In this document: in pieces, positions 26,901-38,989 of the stretch
Numbering within the stretch: the stretch's first letter is position 1
Layout of the letters: each line of letters opens with the position of its first letter
Assembly (NCBI RefSeq): GCF_030052815.1
Contig: NC_079496.1
Span: forward strand, 76,683,652-76,747,651
Direction of reading: 5' to 3'
Length of the DNA stretch: 64,000 nt
From: Hevea brasiliensis
Taxonomy: Eukaryota > Streptophyta > Magnoliopsida > Malpighiales > Euphorbiaceae
Program-made: the position numbers and the translations under genes
Notes under the pieces: model-generated
Databases searched by the model: none
The model's input: the letters and a program-made list of their open reading frames with translations, nothing else
Told to the model about the DNA's origin: nothing

Positions 26901-27233
26901 CAATTCTCTATATACATACAATCCATGAATTAAAACACTAAAATCATATTTAATGGCAGCCATACATAACTATTATGTAATCAAATTGTTGAAACCCTAG
27001 GTACCCTAAGGCTGCCAAAATTTCATGGGGCAAGTTCATGCATCTTTAATTCATTTTTCATCAAATTTTCAACTTAACTCAACTTAAATTCATGCTTAGA
27101 AAAGAATGGAAGCAAGAAAATTAGCACTAACCTCTTGGATGAATTTTTGCCCTTCACTTTCCTTCACTTTCTCCTCTTCTAATGGCTGCCCAAGTCTAGC
27201 TCTAGTGGTAAGGTAAATTTTTTGTGAAGAGAG
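23938..27233 (-). repeat. G4 3' LTR, outer part
   Basis: It begins TGTAACACCCCTCACCCG and matches 33040-36350. A tract at 25270-25380 repeats GGCATAAAGCC-like mini-palindromes. It is cut at 27233 by solo LTR S3 and resumes at 31113. Confidence 0.95.
24634..24685 (-). other. LTR double stem-loop module (G4 3' LTR)
   Basis: On the minus strand, stem 1 is CTAAGCA / TGCTTAG with the loop GCAA. Stem 2 is GCGCGA / TCGCGC, extended by GGA / TCC with a bulge. Confidence 0.6.
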
Positions 27234-29609
27234 TGTAACACCCCTATGTTCGGTAGTGCGTACTACTGTTCCGGTGACCAGTGTTGTCTGGACAGCTAGA
27301 ATGCCTAGAACTACACTTCGAGATGAGTGAGGAGACATAAAATAATGAAATACAAGAAAAGAAAATACAAGAAAAACAAAGGAAAAATAATAGTAAAGAA
27401 ATGCAATCAAGTTAAACGAGCCGAGAACCTTAGCGATGGGTGACCGCACCGGGAAGTCACGGCGTGGACCGTTGACTAGCCTTGGACCGCGGGGAACCCT
27501 GAAAAATATTTTTAGGACTTAAAGAGACATCAATTGAAGTATAAATATCATTAGAAATATCAAAAAAAAAATTAAATAATTAGTACAAAGAAAAGTGAGA
27601 AATCGAAAAACGGACAAAACCCGGTGTTACCGAAAAATCGGGAATGCAACCCGAACACGGGCATTGTGATCATTTGACACCCCGAGTTGTCTTTTGACCT
27701 AAATGTCCATTAAAAATAAATAATATTAAACTTGGAAAATGTCATGAAAAATTAAATTGGTGGTACCTAATGTAAATAGCAAAAATTGGGAGTTAAATGT
27801 GGAAAAATGAAACCTTAGAATAAACAATGATTTAATTCTTACATAGTGGTCCACTAACTCATTTAAGTGGACCACTAGAGCTTCATTTGGGAAGAATATA
27901 CATCTTCATCTTCAACCTTAGAACCAGCAGAAAATTTGCTCCCAAAAAACTCCATTGACGCATGGTTGAAGCTCCATGCATATGAGATTCAAGCTTCTTT
28001 CCTTCTACCTTCCTTCATCAAAGTTAGTCTACACCACTTGGGCAGTAGATTGGCAGCAAGAAGACCAAGTTTTGTTGAAGATTTAAGAAGTCTCATCCAT
28101 AGGTAAGTTTGTGTTTTTGAATGTTGCTTTGTTAAAGTTTGTAAGGGTGTTATGGGTGTTTGATTTATGGAGAAAATTTTGAGTTTTGATGTTGAATGGG
28201 AATGTGCACTTTTGGCAGCCATGGGAATACCTTGAAGGCAGTTGAATTGTGCTTGTAAATGGTGAATTAAATGATTGATTAAATGTATATTGTGTAGGAA
28301 ATTGTCTGGGTGATGTATACTTAGTATATGTAAATGTAAAATGAAGTTTAAAGCTTGGAAAGTAATGGAATGTAAGTGTACCATTGTGGCAGTTTGTTAA
28401 CTCTTGAGGAATGCTGGAATTCATGCTTGGTTTATGAAATAATGGTGTTAAAATGTGTTGGTTGTTATGGCAGTTTGAGTGTATGTATGGTGGTGTAAAG
28501 TGGGACATGTAAATGGGCATGAATTGGTGATTGAATTGTTGTAAATTGAGTTGGACAAATTCTGCACTTGTTGGTGCACATTGAATGTAATTGTAAGCTG
28601 CCAAAATGACCTATAATATGTTATAAATTATGTTTAGGCTGTGGTACAACCAGAATTGGTTTGAAGGTTAAGTTTGGTGAGTGTTAAAAGTGATGCTTGA
28701 TGTGTATGCAAGAATTTTAATAAGGCAGTTTGAGTTTTAGGCCTATAACTTTAAGTGTGTGACTCCAATTGGTATGAGACAATTTGGAGGTGAAACTAGG
28801 CACAAAATGTGCCAACTTTCATGAAGAAAGCTTGCCAAAATTCAGCTTGCAAGGTAGCTTGAAAAATGACCAAATCCGGATTAAGTGCAATTGAGGCCTG
28901 AAAACTGATCATTTGGGCAGCAGTTAATGTTTAGGCCATAACTCACTCAAAACAGGTCCAATTGATCTGAAATTTTAACCATGAATAGTTAAGACCCATA
29001 TCTACAAGTCTTATGAAGACACCAAAGCCTAGAAATGACCATAAGCAAGTCAAACAGCTTACACAAGTTCGGGTCCAAAAACTGGCCGAACCTAAAATGA
29101 CCTAAAATGACCTAAAGTGACCAATTTTAGTGCAATTTGATCAGCAATAGTAAAATGACCATAACTTGGCCTACATAACTCAGAATGACCTAAAATTTTG
29201 CTCCGCGTGTAATAAGACATAGATCTACAAGTTTGTAGTTTTGACCGAAACCCGAAAACCGAGAGAACTAGGTCGTCCGGCTAGGTTAAACTAGTATCCC
29301 AGAATCCAGCAAATCGCAAGAAAATGCAGTGTACACGGAAATGAATTTGGTAACATATACCAACCCTAAAAGACTATCGAATGTGACATATTAATGACAT
29401 TAAAACCTAAATTACCTAGAATGTACCAAGGGTCGACATAGTAGGTTGACTAAGCGAATAAATGAATTCAGTGAATTAATTATCAAGCATTATCGTTAGA
29501 GACAATTTAAACAAGTACTGAAACACTTCAAATTATGTTTCTCAGTTAGCAAAGACTCAGGGAGGGGAAGGAAACACTGAGTCAGAGCCAAGAGACAGTT
29601 ATCAGAGGT

Positions 29610-29771
29610 TTGTGCATAATAAGTATTTCTTTTGAATTTTTCAATTGAAATAAATTATGATTATTTCTATGTTATTATTTTAAATTGTGTTTGTGCATAA
29701 TAAGTATTTTTTTTTGAATTTTTCAATTGAAATAAATTATGATTATTTCTATGTTATTATTTTAAATTGTG
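29610..29771 (+). repeat. 81-bp tandem duplication within S3
   Basis: Two copies, each starting TTGTGCATAATAAGTATTT, lie end to end with one length change in a T run. A third partial start follows at 29772. Confidence 0.9.
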
Positions 29772-30451
29772 TTTGTGCACAATAAGTTTGACTTCTCATT
29801 TTCTACTTAAAAATTTAATTCAACATTATAGTTTTAAATTGTGTCCGTGCACAATACTTTTATATTCACTACTTTTACTAGCAAATTTATGTAGAGAAAT
29901 GAGTTATGAATAAGTTTTGATTGCTTTGGTTTTGGGAATATTATTTGGAACTTATTGTATTGCCAACTTTGCAAATGGAAATTTGGAGATAAAATGTGAT
30001 TTATGGTTTGTATGAAATATTGTGATTTGAAATTGTTTTGATTCACATTTGGCATGACACTGTTGATATATTCCTCCCTCTTTGACTTATCAGCTTGGGG
30101 TGAGTGTGTTTATGTTCCTCCCTCTTTGACTTGCCAGTCTGAGGTGAGTGTGGATGAGTACTCACTATTCAGCTAGCTTCCTCCCTCATTGATTTCGATT
30201 ATTGGGGTGAGTGTGTCTTGTCGCGGTGTACAACACGGCATGTGTGGAAAAATTGTGTCATGGCCTAAATTATGTTATTGATTGGCAACATTGTATTATT
30301 CAGTTATTTGATCGAATTGTGTTATTGATTTGCAAAACGGTATCATTCAATTACTTGATCAAATTTGTGTTAGGTGAATTTTGTAAATTGTGAATCATTT
30401 GATTTGTGAACTGTCAATAAAAGATTTATATATCGCATTTCAAATTGTTAT

Positions 30452-30506
30452 TGTGCACCACTGAGTAAATTTTACTTAGCGATAGCTTTTCATTGCTATC
30501 GCAGGT
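30452..30506 (+). other. LTR double stem-loop module (S3)
   Basis: Stem 1 is CTGAGTAA / TTACTTAG with one G-U pair. Stem 2 is GCGATAGC / GCTATCGC, eight perfect pairs, where S1 and S2 have a G-U pair at the same place. Hairpin 3 is GGTATA / TATACC at about 30563-30580. Confidence 0.65.
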
Positions 30507-31112
30507 AGACAGACTGACAGGGCAGCAGACTAGGCTGCTAGTACATTCAACGAGAAATCATCGGGTATATTGAGTATACCATATTCTGCATTTTATATTG
30601 TAATGTATGTTCACTGTATGTATATATATATTGTTCTTGGTTTTGAGCAGTTGTAAAATAAAATTGTACATTAAAGCTGTAAAATAAATTATGAGTTATT
30701 TTGACTTGTAAAAATTGTATTATATTTCTTGTATCTCAGTCTTTGAAAAATTACTATAGATTTGAGTTGAGAAATATGTTGTGTTGAGAAACATGTTGGA
30801 GTTGAGATTTGGAAATATATATTGAAGTGCTTTTTATAGGTTTTTCTGAAGAATTGTTTTATCCAAAATATAGATGGCACTCTGCCAAAATTTTTACAGA
30901 AATTCCAAATAATTCAAATGTATTAGTTTTATCACTTCTGTTCAAAAAGGTTTTTAACACCTGTAAAATAGTGCTCACCACTGTAAAAGAAGTAAGAAAA
31001 GTTTTTAAAATCCCTTGTAGTGTATTTAATGGGTTATCAGTAGACGGAGTTGGTAATTCATTAGGTATACTACGGGATCATGTTATGCCTTACAGAGGGG
31101 TAGGGTGTGATA

Positions 31113-31876
31113 GAGAAGGTGAGGTTTTATGGTGTAGTTGGCTAGGGAATCAAGCTCATTTGGAGCTTTAATGGTGGTCTTCCTCTCTTTTTTCTCTTTG
31201 GTGCGGGAATAAGAAAAAGGGGCTGCTGCAATTGTTTCATTTTTATCTCATTTTTATGTCATTTTAATCCCTTTTAATTTGCTTGTCAAATAGTGATTGG
31301 GTGGAGAGTGTTTAATGGCATCATATGATGTTATAATTCCTAATTTCTTTCATTTTCTTTTCTTCTTTTCTCTACTCATTTTCAACTCAATTTTTAGCAA
31401 TATTTATTCATATTTTAGATCATAATAATTATTTACTTAACTGGACAAGTCGGTTAAAAATCATCTCTGAAGATGAAATGACCAAAATGCCCTCCGTTTG
31501 GCTTAACGGGCCAAAATTATCTGTACCGATTGAAAAATTTTTCTAAGCCTTTTCTTGGCATTCTAATGCCATAGAAACCTCAATGAATCTTCTCTGAAGT
31601 CCCAAAAATTATTTTATGAATTTTCTCCCTGGTCTAGGGCTCCTAGTTGCGAGAACCACAACTTCTCACTAGGTTACCCATCGCTAGGACACCGGCTCAT
31701 TTAGCTTGGTTGTATTTTATTTCTAAAATTTTTCCTTAATTTTCCTTTCACTTATTTGAGTTATTTATGACTCCTCACTCTAGTCTAAATATTTTTCCAG
31801 ATGTTCTAGCTGTTCATACCAACACCGGTCACCAGAACAGTAGAATGTGCAGAATTGCTACAGTGAGGCTGTTACA
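31113..31876 (-). repeat. G4 3' LTR, inner part
   Basis: It continues the LTR after S3 and ends in CTGTTACA next to the polypurine tract. It matches 36355-37112 of the other LTR. Confidence 0.93.
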
Positions 31877-31890
31877 ATTCTTTCCCTCTA
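31877..31890 (-). other. G4 polypurine tract
   Basis: On the minus strand it reads TAGAGGGAAAGAAT, immediately before the 3' LTR. Confidence 0.8.
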
Positions 31891-32019
31891 ACAAAAATTT
31901 CGTCCTCAAAATTTACCGAGTGTAGGTATCTGAGATAATTCTTTTATATATATATGGTACTATTTAGTCTTTTCGAATCTATCATTATACACTTAGGCAT
32001 ATCAGAAGGGAAGGATACT

Positions 32020-32898
32020 TTACCTCAAATTCACATTCGGGGCTTCTTGCTCCTCTCCGGCTTGGGTGACATTTGGAAGTGGTGTTGCTGCTGTACTTGG
32101 TCCTTCCACGACCTCTGTTTGGGTCCGTGGTAAATTCCTCTTAGGACAATCTTTCAGACGATGGTCTATGGCCCAACATCTATAACAGGCTCCAGTCAAT
32201 CACCTACATTCACCTTTATGCCACTTGTTACAATGACCACATTTTCTTGCTAGTCCTGGCGCACTCACTACTAGTGTTTCTAGTTGATCTCTTCTATGTA
32301 TAGGCTTGGGTCTAGATCTCCTACTTTGATCAGATGTCTGACTTAACTGTTCTCTCGGCCTCTTATTACTAGACTGTCTAAATTTCCTCTTTTGCTGATC
32401 ACCACTCCTCTTCTGTTCCTCTTCATGAACACAGCTAATATATTTCTTTCTGAACTCTATCAGAAAGAATTCCCAAGTTACGTCGGCTAGTGGCACTACC
32501 TTGGTTACGACATCCCACCATCGACATGCAGCTTCTTGTAACAATGAAACTGAACACTCCAAGCTCTATTTTGGTGTGCAATGGAGCTACTGTAGGACTC
32601 TTTCAGTCCTTTCTAACCAATACTTAGCCACTGAAGAATCATCTTCCATTTTACCATTGAAATCTATAGCTCCATACTTCCTAATTTTTTCTAGAGTTGA
32701 TTTTTGTTGAGGCGGTGGTGGAATAACCCCAGTCATCTGTCGAAAGAATTCAGCCATCTGCTCAAACAAGGCCGGTTGGGGTTGTACAGGCACCTCTTGC
32801 ACTGGTGAAGCAGGATCTCCCCGATTTCCAATATCACTCCCAGTCGGGATACGACTTACTACTTCTTCTTCTACTTGCCTCTGCGATTCTGAGTCCAT
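32020..32898 (-). pseudogene. G4 gag remnant with internal deletion
   Basis: One frame of 293 codons runs from ATG 32898 (MDSESQRQVEEE) to the stop at 32022-32020. Three nonsense codons interrupt it, two before the central gag motif (around 32587 and 32563) and one between the zinc knuckles (near 32197). Landmarks are EQMAEFFRQMTGV, the central SLLQEAACRWWDVV, then FRKKYIS followed directly by CVHEEEQKRS. The jump skips about 130 residues present in G1 gag. Two zinc motifs remain: CGHCNKWHKGEC and CYRCWAIDHRLKDC. Gag is a capsid/nucleocapsid protein that packages element RNA. After its stop, only about 120 bp separate it from the LTR, and these include the last codons of a former pol. Confidence 0.85.
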
Positions 32899-33020
32899 AC
32901 CTTAACCTAAAATAACCAAGAAAATATATCTGCATTAGTGTCACCTCGACTCATATGAATGCAATGCATGTTATGCACACTATCTCATTCTATCTATCTA
33001 TGCCTAGGAATGCCTAAACC

Positions 33021-33034
33021 GTGCTCTAATACCA
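33021..33034 (-). other. G4 primer-binding site
   Basis: On the minus strand it reads TGGTATTAGAGCAC, five bases inside the 5' LTR. It fits initiator-Met tRNA with one C-to-T change. Confidence 0.85.
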
Positions 33035-33039
33035 ATAAA

Positions 33040-36000
33040 TGTAACACCCCTCACCCGACTACAGTGTAGCCGAGCAAGGCGTACTATAATCAGTGCCGGA
33101 GCACCCTAACTTATCTTACTTTATTTTTTTAATAATTTTGAATTCATTTTATTTAATATCAATTATTTTTTTGATGGAGAAACCAGTGGAGTTTCCCCTA
33201 TTTTATTATCGTTCGGCGTATTTCAATATTCACCTGTTTGAAATTCAACAATATTTTAAGATAAAAATCTCATCCATGCTAATCATAATTATCTCATCAA
33301 TCATTCTCATAATTTTCTCATATTTCAAATCTCATCCATACATTTCAATTTGATAATCATTTCCATACATTTCCATTCATACTCAATTCATATGTAAACA
33401 TTCTCAAATTACATAAGAAAAATTTTCAAATTTCCTTAATTTACATAATTTACAAAATAATTATAAAATTTCATAATTTACATGATATATAAATTAATTA
33501 CATATGAAAAAGCTAATTTATTAATTTACATCGCATTCCCATTAATTACCTGTTCATAATATACATTACAATACAATATCTAAGCTATTTATACAAAATA
33601 TAAAATATATTCTATATGGGCCCTATCTACATGCATTGCTGAGGAGGTGACAACCTTGAATACTTCAGGCACTTCTGCAGATCATAACTCCAAAATCTCT
33701 GTTTAATATTTTTATCTGGGCTTTACCTTCAGTACCTGCGTGAGGAAACAATTCCATCGCGCTAAGCATTGCTGCTTAGTGGTGCAATAATATAACAAGG
33801 AAATAATATACAAATAAAGATAGAAATGAAACATGATTCAAATAACTAAGATTTATTTATACTTCACATGTGGTTTCTAAAATTTAATATGTTTTATCCT
33901 AATTTAGTCTTCTTTGGAAATGTTTATTTCGCCAATGTACAGTAATAATGTACATAGAAAAATGATCTAAAAATAATAAATTTATGCTTATATTATTGTG
34001 CAAGTCACATTTGTAATATTTATGTATGCTATAATTTTCTTTGCTAATCTTTTAGCATTTTCTCAATACTTTATAGGTTGTCTCAGTTTATTTCATAATA
34101 AGTAAATTTTAATATCGGCCCAGTTTATTTCGATTCTTTCTAATAAATAACTATTCTATTTTATTTAGGTCATCTTACTCATTTATTTAATTTCTAATAT
34201 TTTTAATTACTAATATTCTTAACTTATTTCAATAAATTTCACAGCCCAAGTAACCTATGACAGGCTGACTAAACTGGATAACGGGTCGTTGGCACTGGAC
34301 ACCGCGGTGCCTCGGGCCGTCATACCATGGGACGCAAAAGTCAACTACGTATGCAACCAGTATGGCTAAAAAGCCATGATAACACATAATCGGGCATTAA
34401 GCCATGAGTGCAGGCATAAAAGCCATGAATACGGGCATAAAGCCATGAATACAGGCATAAAGCCTTTCGCAGTACTGCTAAAACAATACCCTATTAGCAT
34501 GCCAAACTATCCAATCTGACACACATGTCTAGGCAATACAATGGCACGTAATATCATTAAATATTAATATATTGTGTTTTATGACTTCATTATTTCATGA
34601 TAAATTTCATAATTTATACATTCATCATAATATTCATACATTCCTTACATCATTCATATTGATCAAAATTCACAGCAATGGTGTTCATATACCATTGTAC
34701 TCAAAACATTTTTCCTTTCTCTTATAAAGAAAACTAATGTTCCATTCATATTTTCATGTGATTCATTTATTCATTACAATATTTATATGAATTCATAACT
34801 CATACAAGGTGTTATTATCTTATTTGTAATGGAAACATAAATCCTAATGTAAACCTCATCCCATTTATACTCAACAATCCATCTAGGTTAATGTCATTTC
34901 ATATTCAAGTGGTATTACTTATGTTTTATTAGACCTACTAGTAATGGAAATAAATCTTAACTATATACTCACATAACTTAAATGTTCATTAAGCCATTTA
35001 GGTGAATTACTATTTCTATTCCAAGTAATCCATAAATGTTTCATGGATTCCAAATTTCATACCTTAATTTCCTCTACCAATTTAGTTATTATACTTTGTG
35101 TCTTTGTATTACTATTCACATTACTATTCACTCAAATTATTGACTTTTTAATACATAATAAATTTATTGAACCTAAGTTCTCCAAGATACCACATTTTGC
35201 ATTCAAAATTTGTTGGTATTGATTGCCAATACCAATTCAAAGCTTAATGTTAATTGGGCAGAATTTTCAGTTTTCATGCTTTGTCTTTACTGTTCCATTG
35301 GTCATTTTTGCTATGGGAATTTGGCAAAATGATCAACATGAAAGTTGTTTCTTATTTTGTCTAGTTAAATTTCGTTTTTTGAATCACTCCATTTGGAGTT
35401 TTGTAGCTCAAGTTATGGTCATTTTACCATAACTGGCCAGAGTGACCTGTACCCAGATTTTCTGGGCAATTTGGTTCTACCAGATTTGGTGACCTAAGTT
35501 TGGTTGGCAATTTGACTATGTTATGGTCAGAATTTGGATTTGTGTTCTACATGAAAGTTATTGGTCTATATCTCAGCTTGTTTTTGGTAAAATTTCAGGT
35601 CAATTGGACCTTTCTATACTGAGTTATGGCCAAATGACCAAATACTGTTCATTTGGTCATTTTGCCCAGGCAGACTGCAGGTCACCCGGATTAGGGCAAA
35701 CTTTTGGTCAACTTGGTTTAGTTTTCTGGGCATGGTTTCTTCAACAAAGTTGTGTCATTATGTGTCTAGTTTCATTTCCAATTGGTCTTGCACCAATTGA
35801 ACCTCTACAATTCAAGTTATTGCTGCCCAAACCTGCTGGACTCATGCCTAGTCCTGCAGTGGACATTGGACAGCATACATAACCTCAATTCTCTTGGCAC
35901 CATTACTCAATTTCCTACTCAAACTTGACCAAATGGTCACTAATTGACCATTACAACCTCTTTTAACCAATTCTTAAACAAAATCCAAATTTTGGCGCCC

Positions 36001-37112
36001 AAACCCTAACTCCAACAATTTTAATTCTCTATATACATACAATCCATGAATTAAAACACCAAAATCATATTTAATGGCAGCCATACATAACTATTATGCA
36101 ATCAAATTGTTGAAACCCTAGGTGCCCTAAGGTTGCCAAAATTTCATGGTGCAAGTTCATGCATCTTTAATTCATTTTTTATCAAATTTTCAACTTAACT
36201 CAACTTAAATTCATGCTTAGAAAAGAATAGAAGCAAGAAAATTAGCACTAACCTCTTGGATGAATTTTTACCCTTCACTTTACTTCACTTTCTCCTCTTC
36301 TAATGGCTACCTAAGTCTAGCTCTAGTGGTAAGGTAAATTTTTTGTGAAGAGAGGGTGAGGTTTTATGGTGTAGTTGGCTAGGGAATCAAGCTCATTTGG
36401 AGCTTTAATGGTGGTCTTCCTCTCTTTTTTCTCTTTGGTGCGGGAATAAGAAGAAGGGGCTACTGCAATTGTTTCATTTTTATCTCATTTTTATGTCATT
36501 TTAATCCCTTTTAATTTGCTTGTCAAATGGTGATTGGGTGGAGAGTGTTTAATGACATCATATGATGTCATAATTCCTAATTTCTTTCATTTTCTTTTCT
36601 TCTTTTCTCTACTCATTTTCAACTCAATTTTTAGCAATATTTATTCATATTTTAGATCATAATAATTATTTACTTAACTGGACAAGTCGGTTAAAAATCA
36701 TCTCTGAAGACGAAATGGCCAAAATGCCCTCCGTTTGGCTTAACGGGCCAAAATTGTTTGTACCAATTGAAAAATTTTCTAAGCCTTTTCTTGGCATTCT
36801 AATGCCATAGAAACCTCAATGACTCTTCTCTGAAGTCCCAAAAATTATTTTATGAATTTTCTCCCTGGTCTAGGGCTCCTAGTTGCGAGAATCGCAACTT
36901 CTCACTAGGTTACCCAGCGCTACGGCACCGGCTCATTTAACTTGGTTGTATTTTATTTCTAAAATTTTTCCTTAATTTTCCTTACACTTATTTGAGTTAT
37001 TTATGACTCCTCACTCTAGTCTAAATATTTTTCTAGATGTTCTAGCTGTTTAGACCGACACCGATCACCAAAACAGTAGAATGTGCGGAATTGCTACAGT
37101 GAGGGTGTTACA
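33040..37112 (-). repeat. G4 5' LTR
   Basis: Intact at 4073 bp. On the plus strand it begins TGTAACACCCCTCACCCG and ends GAGGGTGTTACA. It serves as the uninterrupted reference for the S3 insertion site. Confidence 0.95.
33734..33785 (-). other. LTR double stem-loop module (G4 5' LTR)
   Basis: Stem 1 is CTAAGCA / TGCTTAG with the loop GCAA. One base of stem 2 differs from the 3' LTR copy (CGTGAGG versus CGCGAGG on the plus strand), weakening a pair. Confidence 0.55.
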
Positions 37113-38734
37113 GAGTCAAGAGGCGACTCACCAGAGGTTTGTGCACAACTAGTTTTTAATTGATTTTGTTCTGAAAATTTCATATGAATAAATGACGTTA
37201 TTTTCTCTATGTATTATGTTTATCAAGTATTGAATTTATTTCACTGATTATTGAAATTTGTATCATATGCATGAGTTTAGTTTTGTGAAATGATATTTCA
37301 ACAAGTATTAAGCATTGTTGTGGATCGAATAAATTATGATTTGGAAAATTTTGATAGAATATGTTTTGAAATGTGATGGGAAATTTACATGGAAAAATTC
37401 AAATTTATGTTCTGAATTGTGATGAGTATAAAGATTATTGGATGTTGGATTTGACTTTGAATCGAATTATTTTGTGATTTATGCTCACAAAAAGGACAAA
37501 GAGATTGATGATATTGTTTTGTATCTCACTATAGATGCTTGACTAGGTTATTACCCATCTCTCTCATTTGTTGAGGAGACAATAGAGTTAGCTTTGTTTT
37601 GATTACCATGGTACGTGCACAGGCTTAGATTCTCCTCTTATTAGAGGTTAGATCTAAGTTTATATGTTATGGCCCTTTCGAAAGTTTCATTATTGTGATG
37701 TGTACTATGCATGATGATTCGACCTCCCCAACCATAGGGAGTTAGAATCACTCTGAAGATGGCCCTTGTGGATTAGTCTTGCATAGTTAGTGAGATAAAG
37801 AATGGTTTTTGAATAGTAAAGAATTGTGATTTCAATTATGATTTATGTATAATGGATTTTGTTGAAATTAATCTTTATTTCCATGATTGCTAGAATTACT
37901 TTAAATGTCTAGTTGCGATTTGATGAATTGAATTTCTTGCTCAAAGTCATTTTAACTAATGATTTATATTATTGGCAACGAAGATTTTGACTTTTGAAAT
38001 TTTATTGAATTTCGAGACTTTCAAATTAATTGTTATAATTTTGTCAATGTATATTATACAATATTTTAAATTATAGTTGTGCACCACTGAGTTCACCACT
38101 CAGCGATAGCTTTGTATGCTGTCGCAGGTGAAAAGAGCATAGAGCACTTGAGTAAGCTTTTTTGAAGATACATTCAGATCAGCTCCAGGTATATCATAGG
38201 TATACCCATGTACATAGGTTTTGATGTATGCATGTAATAATATGTATGCAAATTATTTGAGCAGTTGTATAAAAACTCTTATAAAATATTTGGTATGTAA
38301 TTAAATGTAAATTATTGTAATGTAAATTTGAGATTTCATTTACCTGTATAGTTTTATAATATTAATTTTTGAGTCTTGTAATCAATGAAATGTTTCTTTT
38401 ATCATGAGGTTGGTTTGAAAATGAAATGATTTGATTATTGAGATTGAATTATGAGATGAAATGAAGTTTATTGGAGTTGTATTTGAGAAAACATGTTGGG
38501 AGTGTTTTCTTTTTCAGGTTTGAAGAACTGTTTTATCAAAATACAGCCGGTACTCTGCCGAAATTTTAAAAAATTTTTCTAACACCAGATATTTATTCTA
38601 TGATTTAAATTTTACGAAAAATAATTTAAAATCCCTTGTAGTATATTTAATGGGTTACCGGTAGGCGAAGTACGGTAATTCATTAGGTGTACTACGAGAT
38701 CATGTTACATCTTATGGAGGAGTAGGGCGTTATA
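37113..38734 (+). repeat. G3 3' LTR, second part
   Basis: It continues from GAGTC to the degenerate end GGGCGTTATA, followed by the GATTT duplication. The stem-loop module is intact at 38079-38129. Confidence 0.94.
38079..38129 (+). other. LTR double stem-loop module (G3 3' LTR)
   Basis: Stem 1 is CTGAG / CTCAG and stem 2 is GCGATAGC / GCTGTCGC with one G-U pair. Both match S1 and S2. Confidence 0.6.
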
Positions 38735-38889
38735 GATTTGTTCCAGGGACGAGCGATCGGTAAATTCAGAAAAGCTACCTGTGATCGAGACATCGATCGA
38801 GAACAGATAAAGTTTCAATTTTAAAAGATCCTTACCTTCGAAGGTCAGCCAAAATATGGTGTCTACAACCGCCCCTCTTTACAAAATTT

Positions 38890-38920
38890 CTATACAAGAG
38901 AATGAAATTCTCTTGTATAG
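38890..38920. other. Perfect 14-bp inverted repeat with 3-base loop
   Basis: CTATACAAGAGAAT and its exact complement are separated by GAA. After a T/G mismatch, pairing resumes for four more bases outside. It sits just downstream of the conserved GTCTACAACCGCCCC block. It could act as a terminator or processing hairpin of the H transcript; this is inference. Confidence 0.7.
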
Positions 38921-38989
38921 GAATTATGTAAAGATTCAGAACCATATTTTGGGTGGCTAGGATATTAAAACCAATGATCAAATAGGAAA

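Larger units (their letters stand above)
27234..31112 (+). mobile_element. Solo LTR S3 (mosaic, about 3.9 kb) inside the G4 3' LTR
   Basis: It begins TGTAACACCCCTATGTTCGG and ends TAGGGTGTGATA (terminal CA mutated). The flanks are GAGAG (27229-27233) and GAGAA (31113-31117). The empty site is visible in the other G4 LTR near 36350 (GAAGAGAGGGTGAGG), which confirms both boundaries. The outer parts match S1, while about 29610-30640 instead resembles S2. A tandem duplication of about 81 bp is at 29610-29771. There is no internal region. Confidence 0.93.
23938..37112 (-). mobile_element. G4: gag-only Ty3/gypsy element inside the G3 3' LTR
   Basis: GAGTC duplications flank it at 23933-23937 and 37113-37117. 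On the minus strand the order is 5' LTR (37112-33040), PBS (33034-33021), gag remnant (32898-32020), PPT (31890-31877) and 3' LTR (31876-23938, interrupted by S3). Without S3 it is about 9.3 kb with an internal region of only 1.16 kb. All of protease, RT, RNase H and integrase are missing, while PBS, PPT and both LTRs are intact. This matches the gag-only (TR-GAG) type of non-autonomous element. The two LTRs are very similar, so the insertion is comparatively young; the left one lacks about 28 bp near 26650. Confidence 0.94.
14994..38734 (+). mobile_element. G3: complete but gene-poor Ty3/gypsy element (host of G4)
   Basis: Its 5' LTR is 14994-19242, the short internal region is 19243-21357, and the 3' LTR starts at 21358 and is split by G4 (23938-37112). 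Both flanks carry GATTT (14989-14993 and 38735-38739). Without G4 the element would be about 10.6 kb with LTRs of about 4.2 kb. The final CA of the 3' LTR has become TA. The internal 2.1 kb holds only scraps of gag and protease, so it cannot encode its own replication proteins and is best described as a LARD-like or TR-GAG-like non-autonomous relative. Confidence 0.93.

Noticed and set aside
26423..26963. Several 66-88-codon frames on both strands in the G4 LTR, with a 119-codon relative at 35523
   Set aside because: The region is LTR noncoding sequence rich in GGTCATTTTG-like repeats. The frames differ between the two LTRs and lack domains.
27989..28604. Two overlapping minus-strand open frames of 131 and 173 codons in S3
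   Set aside because: They lie antisense within a solo LTR, have His/Asn/Thr-biased composition typical of AT-rich noncoding DNA, overlap each other and match no domain I recognise.
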